This document shows positions 23,630-29,904 of a stretch of DNA of 29,904 bases, piece after piece. This stretch comes from JBFLVT01 sp036804525 (GTDB taxonomy: Bacteria > Bacillota > Desulfotomaculia > Desulfotomaculales > JASEER01). The translations under genes were made by a program, and so were the position numbers. Below the pieces are notes generated by a model, which searched no databases, was not told where the DNA came from, and saw only the letters and a list, made by a program, of their open reading frames with translations. The stretch lies in the NCBI GenBank assembly GCA_036804525.1, contig DAIRSE010000026.1, positions 1-29,904 of the forward strand. Direction: 5' to 3'. Within the stretch, counting starts at the first letter, position 1. Every line of letters begins with the position of its first letter.

Positions 23630-23980
23630 ATGCCTTTTATGGTGCCTAACGTTATGCGCAACTTGTTTACTAAGCCGGCGACCCGCCCTTATCCCTTTCA
23701 AGAGCCCAAGAATTTTCCCGGCACCAGGGGAGAGGTAGTGTTCTACGAGGACAAATGCTGCTATTGCGGGATGTGTGCCCGCGGTTGCCCTGCCAACGCA
23801 ATCACCATGCGAGGTTCACGTAAGCATGGCGACATCACCCTGGGCTACAATCCATTTGCTTGTATTTACTGCGGAAAGTGCGTCGAAATGTGCCCGTGCT
23901 GTGCGGTAGTGATGTTTGAACGGCACGCGCAGCCGTCCTACAAAAAAGTTACGCACTTTCGGGAGGACCAGCCCGTATAA
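23630..23980 (+). CDS. echF: Ech-type hydrogenase ferredoxin-like subunit F (2x[4Fe-4S], NuoI-like)
   Basis: Polyferredoxin subunit that accepts electrons from soluble ferredoxin and passes them to the small subunit. Two CxxCxxCxxxC motifs are visible: CCYCGMCARGCP and CIYCGKCVEMCP, each followed by a hydrophobic stretch typical of NuoI/HycF. From ATG 23630 (GGGGGA at 23615-23620) the product is 116 aa; the frame is open from TTG 23609. It is the last ech gene, 110 bp after echE, and is followed by a strong terminator. Confidence 0.92.
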   Translation: MPFMVPNVMRNLFTKPATRPYPFQEPKNFPGTRGEVVFYEDKCCYCGMCARGCPANAITMRGSRKHGDITLGYNPFACIYCGKCVEMCPCCAVVMFERHAQPSYKKVTHFREDQPV

Positions 23981-24026
23981 AGGCTGGTTGACCGGACCGC
24001 GATATTAGTAAGCAGCTGGAGTCGAA

Positions 24027-24058
24027 GGCATTCCTGCGCAGGAATGCCGTTTTCTTTT
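24027..24058 (+). terminator. Rho-independent terminator of the ech operon
   Basis: A perfect 10-bp stem (GGCATTCCTG at 24027-24036 with CAGGAATGCC at 24039-24048) is followed by TTTTCTTTT (24050-24058). The 2-nt geometric loop would open in practice. Confidence 0.85.
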
Positions 24059-24181
24059 GGGACCTGTGCATATGATGCCGGGCGTGGGACAGCTGCTATC
24101 AAGAAGTTGTTTGATCTCCGCTGCTATGGTACCTTAGTAGATGGGATGGCCGATGACGATTTCCTTGGAAGGTGATGCTTA

Positions 24182-24784
24182 ATGTGTATGCAAACACCAT
24201 GGGAAAAGACGCTTGACTTTCACGGCCACGTTTGTCCGGGCCTGGTTGTGGGTTTCCGCGCCGCCGAGGCCGCGATGCGCGAGATAGGTCTGACTCCGGG
24301 CGACGATAATCTCGTAGCCGTTGTTGAAAATGATGCCTGCGGCGTTGACGCCGTTCAGGTGGTGACTGGATGCACGCTGGGCAAGGGCAACCTTTTCCTC
24401 CGTGATTACGGCAAGCACGTTTACACGCTGATCCGGAGGGACACCGGCGAATTTGTCAGGGTAGCTATTAAGCCTGCTGCAATGTCTGCCCCGGCAGAAC
24501 TGCGCGCTTTAAGGGAAAAGGCGGAGAACGCCGCGTTGACGGCAGAGGAACAGCGCCGGATGCACGGGCTGCGTGAACAGGAAGCCGACCGTCTGCTTGA
24601 GATGCCGGAAGAAGAGCTTTTGTCTATCCGCAGGGGCACCGGCGAAGTGCCGCCAAGAGCGAAAGTAGTGCCTACCGTAGTCTGTGCCCGGTGCGGCGAA
24701 GGCGTAATGGAAACGCGGGCCAGGGTGCAAGCAGGAAAGATCGTGTGCCCGTCCTGTTTTGCCGACCCTAACGCTCAATCCTAA
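24182..24784 (+). CDS. FmdE-like protein with C-terminal zinc ribbon
   Basis: Member of the FmdE family, named after subunit E of formylmethanofuran dehydrogenase but widespread in anaerobes outside methanogenesis, often near molybdenum/tungsten-enzyme genes. Seen: FHGHVCPGLVVGFRAAEAAM at residues 13-32, where His and Cys probably bind metal; ENDACGVDAVQVVTGCTLGKGNL; DYGKHVYTL; a charged helical linker (about 100-150); and a C-terminal zinc ribbon with C168, C171, C189 and C192. ATG 24182 has AAGGTG (24169-24174) seven bases upstream. The biochemical role is not established. It lies between the ech terminator and a foldback element, apparently as a single gene. Confidence 0.87.
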   Translation: MCMQTPWEKTLDFHGHVCPGLVVGFRAAEAAMREIGLTPGDDNLVAVVENDACGVDAVQVVTGCTLGKGNLFLRDYGKHVYTLIRRDTGEFVRVAIKPAAMSAPAELRALREKAENAALTAEEQRRMHGLREQEADRLLEMPEEELLSIRRGTGEVPPRAKVVPTVVCARCGEGVMETRARVQAGKIVCPSCFADPNAQS

Positions 24785-24794
24785 CGGATTGAGC
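24773..24794. other. Hairpin over the FmdE-like stop codon
   Basis: Perfect 9-bp arms GCTCAATCC and GGATTGAGC with a 4-nt loop containing part of the TAA stop. There is no T-run; it directly abuts the 127-bp foldback element and could act with it to end or stabilise the transcript. Confidence 0.5.
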
Positions 24795-24921
24795 ATGGGG
24801 CTGTTGAAAAACTGCGCCTGGCTTTGTCAGGCTCGCCGCCCAGTGCTCACGTACCACCCAGTACGCTCTGCGCTGGCCGGCTTCGCCTTTCGCGCCATGC
24901 TCGTTTTTGAACAGCCCCCAT
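24795..24921. mobile_element. MITE-like foldback element, 127 bp, no ORF
   Basis: The ends are inverted repeats: ATGGGGCTGTTGAAAAAC on the left matches, with one inserted G and one mismatch, the reverse complement of the right end GTTTTTGAACAGCCCCCAT. The interior is also nearly self-complementary about 24850-24860: CGTACC and CCAGTACG at the centre, CCAGTGC against GCGCTGG, and GGCTCGCC against GGCTTCGCC. No transposase is encoded. GGGCTGTTGAAAAA-type ends are typical of IS-derived miniature elements, so this is most likely a non-autonomous copy. Confidence 0.6.
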
Positions 24922-24986
24922 TTTTTCAACATGCTCAGCGTTCTGCTCTGTAAGGGTAATTTTCGTTTTTGCATACAATAAGTAAG

Positions 24987-26330
24987 ATGGCGACGAGTAA
25001 AAGCATACCGAAAAAAGAAAAACAAGCCCGTACGGATGGACGCCTCGTCGAGTTGGAAGCCACCGGCTTAACGGCGGCCGGGGAAGGGGTGGCCCGTCTT
25101 GACGGGCTTGTCGTGTTTGTGCACGGTCTCTTGCCCGGCGAGAAAGCCCTGGTCCGTATCAAGGAGAGCGGCAAGCGTTTTGGGCGTGCAGAGCTTGAGA
25201 AACTGCGGCTTCCATCGGCTCAGCGCACCAGGATAGGGTGCGCCGGCCACGGCCTGTGCGGGGGATGCCCCTGGAGCCATTTAAACTATGAGGCCCAACT
25301 GCAGTGGAAACGGCAAATTGTAGCCGATACCTTACAGCGGATAGGTAAGTTAAATCCCGGTCTGGTACGGCCCGTGATAGGGATGGCCGATCCTCGGGGT
25401 TACCGCAACAAGCTCCGGGTGAGGACGTCTTGCCGGGGCGGACGCTGGACGCTGGGCTTGCTGGAGGCTCGCACGCAAAAAGTGGTCCCTGTTGAAGAGT
25501 GCCTCCTGGTTAACAGCCGGATCAATATTCTAATGTCTTCCGTGAGACGAGGTTTGCAGGAGCTGTCTGCCAGGGCCGTGGTTCCCGAAAGCCTGACCTT
25601 TCGCGCCGGCACGGCCACGGGGCAGTTGATGGTCAGCGCGGAACCGGGGTGGGGTTCTGCGGGAAGCGCTGTTAAGACCGCGCTGCGGAGCCGATACCCC
25701 GGGTGGCGAATCGGTTTCATTGAAGCTGATACGCTGCTTCTTAACCCGCCGGGCGTTGAGGAAGACTTCGTCGAGATAGTGAGAGGTTTCCGGTTCCGTG
25801 TGGGCCCACACTCGTTTTTTCAGGTCAACACCGTCCAGGCAGGGACGCTGGTGGATCTGGTCAGGGAATACCTGGGTCGGGATAAGATATCTCACGTGTT
25901 TGATATCTATTGCGGCGTAGGGCTTTTCTCCATCGCCGTTGCCGGGACGGCGGGCGCGGTGACCGGCGTCGAATGCGATGAAAGGGCTGTCACGTTGGCG
26001 AGGGAAAACGCTGTCTTGAACGGCATATTTAATGCCCGGTTCGTCAGCTCGCGCGCCGAAGACTATCTTACAAGCGATGAAGCGCTGAATGCAGGTGTTG
26101 AAGCCGTAATCGTTGACCCGCCGAGGAGCGGCCTTTCTCCGAGGGTGAGAGAGGCACTTATCGATCTTAAACCCCGCCAGATGGTCTACGTCTCGTGCGA
26201 TCCGGCAACCCTGGCCAGGGACCTGGGGGACTTCAGCAGGTCGGGGTATACGGTAACTTGTGTTCAGCCCGTTGACATGTTCCCCCATACCGGGCATGTC
26301 GAGTGCGTAGCATCTTTGCTCAAAGCTTAA
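24987..26330 (+). CDS. rlmD: TrmA/RlmD-family 23S rRNA (uracil-5-)-methyltransferase
   Basis: AdoMet-dependent RNA m5U methyltransferase; in Firmicutes the homologue (RlmCD) modifies U747 and U1939 of 23S rRNA. An N-terminal TRAM domain (about residues 18-75) is followed by a [4Fe-4S] binding set C85, C91, C94 (GCAGHGLCGGCPW) with C172 (EECLLVN). The AdoMet-binding motif is FDIYCGVGLFSIAVAG, then VIVDPPRSGL, and the catalytic cysteine lies in YVSCDPATLARDL. Total 447 aa, a usual length. ATG 24987 is preferred to TTG 24969; the SD is weak (AAGTAAG). A TACAAT at 24974-24979 might drive a near-leaderless transcript. Which uridine is the target cannot be told from sequence. Confidence 0.92.
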   Translation: MATSKSIPKKEKQARTDGRLVELEATGLTAAGEGVARLDGLVVFVHGLLPGEKALVRIKESGKRFGRAELEKLRLPSAQRTRIGCAGHGLCGGCPWSHLNYEAQLQWKRQIVADTLQRIGKLNPGLVRPVIGMADPRGYRNKLRVRTSCRGGRWTLGLLEARTQKVVPVEECLLVNSRINILMSSVRRGLQELSARAVVPESLTFRAGTATGQLMVSAEPGWGSAGSAVKTALRSRYPGWRIGFIEADTLLLNPPGVEEDFVEIVRGFRFRVGPHSFFQVNTVQAGTLVDLVREYLGRDKISHVFDIYCGVGLFSIAVAGTAGAVTGVECDERAVTLARENAVLNGIFNARFVSSRAEDYLTSDEALNAGVEAVIVDPPRSGLSPRVREALIDLKPRQMVYVSCDPATLARDLGDFSRSGYTVTCVQPVDMFPHTGHVECVASLLKA

Positions 26331-26434
26331 ACCGGGGCTTGTACGCATAGAATATGTTAACGGGTAATGCAAAAACAGGAATAAACAGTTAAAATGTCGA
26401 AATGATTACATAGGCGATGGAAGGAGTGGACTTT

Positions 26435-27610
26435 GTGAACATCGCCGTTTTCACGGACAGTTATCGCCCCTGGACGAGCGGCGTAGTGCGGTCCATTGAT
26501 ACATTTGCCGAAGAGATATCTGCCAGGGGACACAACGTTTATATTTTTGCGCCCCGGTACGGCGGCACCCAGAAGGAAGAACACGGGAAGGTTTTTCGCT
26601 TTTGTTCCCTCCCGTCGCCGACCAACCCGGGATTCAACATTGCCATTCCTTTTTCCATCAGGCTTAAGACAACCCTGCGGCGCTTGAGGGTAGACCTGGT
26701 ACATGTCCACTCTCCGTTCCTGCTGGGCAGGTTAGGGCTGAGATGCGCCCGGGAAATCGGTGTTCCCGTTGTCTTCACCTACCACACTATGTACGACCAC
26801 TACGTGCATTACGTACCCCTGGCGCATAACCTGACCAAGAAAATAACCCGGCATCTCGCCTGCGGCTTCTGCAACCGGTGCGATTTGGTCCTCGTTCCGA
26901 GCAACGTGATCGGCGACTATATACGTGATTTGGGCGTTAAAGTTCCGGTCAGAAAATTGCCTACGGGTATCAAACTGGATGACTTCAGGCACGGTGATCC
27001 GGCTTGGCTTGGCGAGAGATACGGCATCGGGGCTGACGAGAAAGTTCTTCTTTTTGTCGGCCGCCTGGGTCTGGAAAAGAACGTCGAGTTTTTGCTCAGG
27101 GCTTTTGGCAAGCTGCTGCAGGAATACCGCTACCCGGTGCGGCTTGTCCTGGTGGGCGGCGGCCCGCAAACCCAGCAATTGAAGGAACTGGCTGCTGAGA
27201 AAGGTATCAAGGACAAGGTGGTTTTTACAGGACCGCTGGCGATGGAAGACGTAGCGCACTGCTATGCAGGATCCCACATCTTTGTCTTTTCGTCTCTGAC
27301 AGAAACCCAGGGCCTGGTGATAGGGGAAGCCAAGGCAGCCGGCCTGCCGGCAGTGGCTATAAACGCTTTTGGCGTAGGGGAGATGATCGAGGACGGCCAG
27401 GACGGGTTTCTAACCCCTCCGAACGAGAACATCTTCGTCAGCCGTCTCCTCCAGCTTCTTACTGATAAAGATTTATACGAGCGTTTCTGCCGGAAGGCCC
27501 TTGTGAACGCCGAGAACATTTCGTCTGGAGCAATGGCCGTACAATTGATCAATGTCTACCAGGAACTTCTTACCGGTCACCTACACCAGAAAATGGTCCG
27601 GGGAGGGTAA
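26435..27610 (+). CDS. GT4-family glycosyltransferase, diacylglycerol-glucosyltransferase-like
   Basis: GT-B fold enzyme resembling those that put a sugar on diacylglycerol or a related membrane acceptor. The N-terminus NIAVFTDSYRPWTSGVVRSI is the characteristic opening of that subgroup. VDLVHVHSPFLLG and FTYHTMYDHYVHY follow. The donor domain has LLFVGRLGLEKN, LVLVGGGP and the E-x7-E pattern in LTETQGLVIGEAKAAGLP. The start GTG 26435 is eight bases after AAGGAG (26421-26426), giving 391 aa; an ATG at 26417 precedes that SD. No signal or TM segment. It lies 9 bp before degS and is likely on the same transcript. The acceptor is inferred from family resemblance only. Confidence 0.86.
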   Translation: MNIAVFTDSYRPWTSGVVRSIDTFAEEISARGHNVYIFAPRYGGTQKEEHGKVFRFCSLPSPTNPGFNIAIPFSIRLKTTLRRLRVDLVHVHSPFLLGRLGLRCAREIGVPVVFTYHTMYDHYVHYVPLAHNLTKKITRHLACGFCNRCDLVLVPSNVIGDYIRDLGVKVPVRKLPTGIKLDDFRHGDPAWLGERYGIGADEKVLLFVGRLGLEKNVEFLLRAFGKLLQEYRYPVRLVLVGGGPQTQQLKELAAEKGIKDKVVFTGPLAMEDVAHCYAGSHIFVFSSLTETQGLVIGEAKAAGLPAVAINAFGVGEMIEDGQDGFLTPPNENIFVSRLLQLLTDKDLYERFCRKALVNAENISSGAMAVQLINVYQELLTGHLHQKMVRGG

Positions 27611-27619
27611 TTCCGGGGA

Positions 27620-28753
27620 ATGGTTCAGGATAACCTTGATTCAATCGTCAGCCGGACCCTGCAGGCCATAGAGGACAGCAAGAAAGAGATTTTTGCCATT
27701 GTGGCGCGCGCGCAGGCCGAGACCCAGGAACTAAAGGCCAAGCTCAACGCCATTGCTGAAGAGAAAGCCGCGTTAAGGCACAAGATCGACGAGCTTGCTG
27801 AAAAAGACTACGAAGCGCGCCTTATGTTGATGGAAGTCAGTAAAGATTTTAGACATTATAGCGAAGAAGATATTAGGCGGGCCTATGAGCAAGCTCAGAA
27901 GCTGCAGATCGAGTTGATTGAGCTCCGGGCTAATTACCAGGTTACGTCTTACCGCTACGAGGAACTGCTCAAGGGCATCGAACGGGTAAAGGAATCGCAG
28001 GAAAAGGCGGAGCGATTGATGTCGCAAGTCGGAGTGGTCCTGAACTATATGAATAACGAGTTTCAGGACTTGAGCGACCGGCTTGACGAGGTAAACCAAT
28101 TTCAGAAGTTGCGCCTCAAGGTTATCGAGGCACAGGAGGAAGAGCGGAAGCGGGTGGCAAGGGAGATCCACGACGGGCCTGCGCAATCCATGGCCAACAT
28201 CGTGATGCGCGCTGACTACTGCGCCAGGCTTATCGACAAGGACCCCAGTCAACTGAGGAGCGAGCTTAAAGGTCTGCAGGATTTAGTCCGCGCCAGCCTG
28301 GATGATGTCAGGAAGATCATTTTTGATCTCAGGCCCATGGTTCTCGATGACCTGGGCTTGGCTCCGGCGCTCAAGCGTTTTATTGAGCAATACTCCAAGC
28401 AGTACGACATCAAGACCGATCTGGCTTTCCACGGGAAAAACGAGAGGCTGGGCCAAATCGTGGAAGTGGCGCTTTTTCGGATAATCCAGGAGGCGCTGAA
28501 CAATGTCGCGAAGCATGCCAGAGCGACGCACGTTCTCGTCAAGGTTGAGGTATCGCCGGAGAAGATCAGTGTGATGGTTAAGGATGACGGGAAGGGGTTT
28601 GACGTAGACAAAATTAGGCCGGGAGACAAGGGGGGTTACGGACTTGTGGGAATCCGCGAACGGGTGCAAATCCTTCAGGGACACCTCAGCGTCATTTCCA
28701 AGCCGGGTCATGGGACAACCATCAAGGTTGTTGTGCCCGTCCAAAACCGATAG
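27620..28753 (+). CDS. degS: DegS-type sensor histidine kinase
   Basis: Cytosolic histidine kinase of the NarL/DegS class. The N-terminal ~160 residues form a long charged coiled-coil with no TM segment, matching the DegS sensor region. The HisKA_3 dimerisation helix contains the phosphoacceptor H184 in RVAREIHDGPAQSM. Next come IIFDLRPMVLDDLGLAPAL, the N box EALNNVAKHA (N294/N295), DDGKGF (322-327) and GLVGIRER (341-348) of the ATPase domain. Length 377 aa, close to Bacillus DegS. ATG 27620 follows the glycosyltransferase stop by 9 bp. It pairs with the DegU-like regulator 19 bp downstream. The signal sensed and the regulon cannot be read here. Confidence 0.92.
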   Translation: MVQDNLDSIVSRTLQAIEDSKKEIFAIVARAQAETQELKAKLNAIAEEKAALRHKIDELAEKDYEARLMLMEVSKDFRHYSEEDIRRAYEQAQKLQIELIELRANYQVTSYRYEELLKGIERVKESQEKAERLMSQVGVVLNYMNNEFQDLSDRLDEVNQFQKLRLKVIEAQEEERKRVAREIHDGPAQSMANIVMRADYCARLIDKDPSQLRSELKGLQDLVRASLDDVRKIIFDLRPMVLDDLGLAPALKRFIEQYSKQYDIKTDLAFHGKNERLGQIVEVALFRIIQEALNNVAKHARATHVLVKVEVSPEKISVMVKDDGKGFDVDKIRPGDKGGYGLVGIRERVQILQGHLSVISKPGHGTTIKVVVPVQNR

Positions 28754-28772
28754 ACGAGCAGGAGGGAAAACA

Positions 28773-29429
28773 TTGCCGCGGGTCGTTAGGCTTATAATGG
28801 CCGATGACCACGCTTTGATCCGCGAGGGCCTGCGCAAGGTTCTATCAACCGAGCCAAGGATCAGGGTGGTTGGTGAGGCCGCCGATGGGGATCAAGCCAT
28901 CAGTCTGGTTAAGAACCAGGATGTTGATGTTGCTCTCCTGGATGTCAATATGCCTGGCAGAAACGGCATTGAAACGTGCCGCATTATTAAGGAGCTGAAG
29001 CCTAACGTCGGAGTAATCGCCCTGACCATTCATGACCAGGAAGAGTATCTTTTTGAAATGATCAGGGCTGGGGTTTCCGGTTACGTCCTTAAGGATATCA
29101 GCCCTGACCTCCTGATCGAGACCATCCTCCGTGTGGCCGAAGGCGAGTCCTTTATTCCCCCCGCACTGGTAAGCAAAGTCTTTCAGGAGTTCAACAGGCT
29201 CTACCAACCTGTCGCCCGGTACGGTTATCCTGACAACTTGACCGAGAGGGAGGTAGAGGTACTCCAACTGGTAGCCCAGGGCGAATCCAACCGGGCTATA
29301 GCCAACCGCCTCTATATCAGCGAAAAAACAGTCAAAAACCACCTCACGAACATCTTTCAGAAAATCGGCGTCACCGACCGTACCCAGGCCGCGCTTTACG
29401 CCATCAAGAACAAGTTGGCCCAGGTATAG
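28773..29429 (+). CDS. degU: DegU-type NarL-family response regulator
   Basis: DNA-binding response regulator of 218 aa. The receiver domain has the acidic pair D11/D12, the phosphoacceptor D57 in LLDVNMPG, the T of VIALTIHD and the K of GYVLKDIS. A LuxR/NarL helix-turn-helix follows: LTEREVEVLQLVAQGESNRAIANRLYISEKTVKNHLTNIFQKIGV read in blocks near residues 150-200. The start is TTG 28773 with AGGAGGG (28760-28766) six bases upstream. The frame is open to 28644 inside degS, but that stretch is not receiver-like. Nineteen bases separate it from degS, so kinase and regulator are made together. A terminator follows. Confidence 0.94.
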   Translation: MPRVVRLIMADDHALIREGLRKVLSTEPRIRVVGEAADGDQAISLVKNQDVDVALLDVNMPGRNGIETCRIIKELKPNVGVIALTIHDQEEYLFEMIRAGVSGYVLKDISPDLLIETILRVAEGESFIPPALVSKVFQEFNRLYQPVARYGYPDNLTEREVEVLQLVAQGESNRAIANRLYISEKTVKNHLTNIFQKIGVTDRTQAALYAIKNKLAQV

Positions 29430-29459
29430 GTTAAGACAAGTTTGAGTGTTACAGCACCG

Positions 29460-29483
29460 AAGGACCTTAAAAGGTCCTTTTTT
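29460..29483 (+). terminator. Rho-independent terminator after degU
   Basis: AAGGACCTT (29460-29468) pairs with AAGGTCCTT (29471-29479), ending in a run of six T (29478-29483). Confidence 0.85.
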
Positions 29484-29824
29484 ATTACTGGGACTAGCGT
29501 CCCTGCGATTTGAGTACTTTGCAGCCGTTATTGGGCCGTGAGTCCGATTGTTTCTGCATATCGGCCATAGGATGATAGATAAAAGACATACGGGGGTGAC
29601 CCGCCTTGTTTAAAACTATCGGTTACCTGTGGAAATCGGTTTCGTGTTGCGAGTTTACAGTGTAAGCCAGAACTTACGTTGTTTTAATAAGGTTGTTCAG
29701 GTGGGACTTTCGTCCTTGACAGAACCGGACACGCGGCGCCGCAAGGATGAGACTGACGGCCGATTGCGGACAAGTGTTGAGCTTATAAGATAAAAGAAAA
29801 TACTTATAAGGAGGGACATTACGA
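29484..29824. other. Intergenic region with hairpins, no recognised gene
   Basis: No ORF of useful size and no RNA family that I recognise. Local structures include GTAAG/CTTAC around 29662-29678, GGAC-TTTC-GTCC near 29704-29716, and the palindrome GCGGCGCCGC near 29734. It may be a structured 5' leader for whatever lies beyond the window edge. Confidence 0.4.
29782..29810. repeat. Twin CTTATAAG palindromes, 21 bp apart
   Basis: The self-complementary octamer CTTATAAG occurs at 29782-29789 and 29803-29810. The centre-to-centre distance of 21 bp is about two helical turns. The second copy runs into the Shine-Dalgarno AAGGAGGGA (29808-29816), so a protein bound there, or a hairpin between the copies, would mask it. 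Confidence 0.55.
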
Positions 29825-29875
29825 ATGGATAAACTTGTTCAGCGGCTGGTGGATCAAGTCCGGAATTCTGTGTAA
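29825..29875 (+). CDS. Short ORF, 16 codons (possible leader peptide)
   Basis: ATG 29825 reads MDKLVQRLVDQVRNSV and then TAA. It has a near-perfect SD AAGGAGGGA eight bases upstream, which is stronger than most in the window. The peptide is amphipathic-helix-like and has no run of a single amino acid that would suggest a classical attenuator. It may be a leader peptide, a small protein, or the start of a gene broken by a frameshift; only 29 bases remain after it, so these cannot be separated. Confidence 0.35.
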   Translation: MDKLVQRLVDQVRNSV

Positions 29876-29904
29876 AAAACTCTCCCCTGGCAAATAGCCA
29901 TCAG

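Noticed and set aside
24795..24921. A complete insertion sequence
   Set aside because: No transposase or even a short ORF is encoded; only the inverted ends and a foldback interior remain.
28644..28772. A 43-codon N-terminal extension of degU
   Set aside because: The extension lies within the degS coding sequence and does not resemble a receiver domain; TTG 28773 has AGGAGGG at ideal spacing.

Overview
This is a GC-rich chromosomal window from a bacterium. The gene content points to an anaerobic, probably thermophilic or syntrophic Firmicute of the Peptococcaceae/Desulfotomaculum-Pelotomaculum-Thermincola type. The support is a LysM/SleB-type cell-wall hydrolase behind a ydaO-class c-di-AMP riboswitch, a DegS/DegU two-component pair, selenocysteine genes of clostridial type, the futalosine menaquinone route, an Ech-type energy-converting hydrogenase, and frequent TTG/GTG starts behind strong Shine-Dalgarno sites. 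The assignment is an inference from gene content, not from a search. Every supported protein gene is on the + strand.

Layout. (1) 35-4201: a GT4 glycosyltransferase, a membrane protein with a degenerate alkaline-phosphatase-like ectodomain, and an FAH-family hydrolase. (2) 4222-4806: a self-contained speD unit with promoter and terminator. (3) 5019-11398: late and early menaquinone genes: ubiE/menG, a ubiD-type decarboxylase, a ubiA-type prenyltransferase, then mqnE, mqnA and mqnC. Together they cover chorismate dehydration, the two radical-SAM steps, prenylation, decarboxylation and methylation; mqnB/mqnD and ubiX are not in the window. (4) 11549-16038: a DUF4198-like protein, selA, selB and an LpdD-like prenylated-flavin chaperone homologue. 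(5) 16104-16996: the c-di-AMP riboswitch and spore-cortex-type hydrolase. (6) 17240-18385: a DUF362 protein with two [4Fe-4S] motifs. (7) 18746-23980: a six-gene hydrogenase operon in the order echABCDEF, with a 360-bp AT-rich control region in front and a terminator behind. (8) 24182-26330: an FmdE-like protein, a 127-bp foldback (MITE-like) element and an RlmD-type rRNA methyltransferase. (9) 26435-29483: a GT4 glycosyltransferase with degS and degU, ending in a terminator. (10) 29484-29904: a largely unexplained intergenic stretch with twin CTTATAAG boxes and a 16-codon ORF.

The genes fit one physiology. Ech couples ferredoxin oxidation to H2 formation and ion translocation (or the reverse), menaquinone supplies a membrane electron carrier, and SelA/SelB serve selenoproteins (often formate dehydrogenases) encoded elsewhere. 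I see no clearly new multi-gene system. The least explained items are a family of period-7 tandem repeats in four intergenic gaps, the foldback element, the operator-like palindrome upstream of echA, the LpdD homologue placed beside selB, the degenerate phosphatase-membrane fusion, the unsecreted DUF4198-like protein and the 3' terminal leader-like region.
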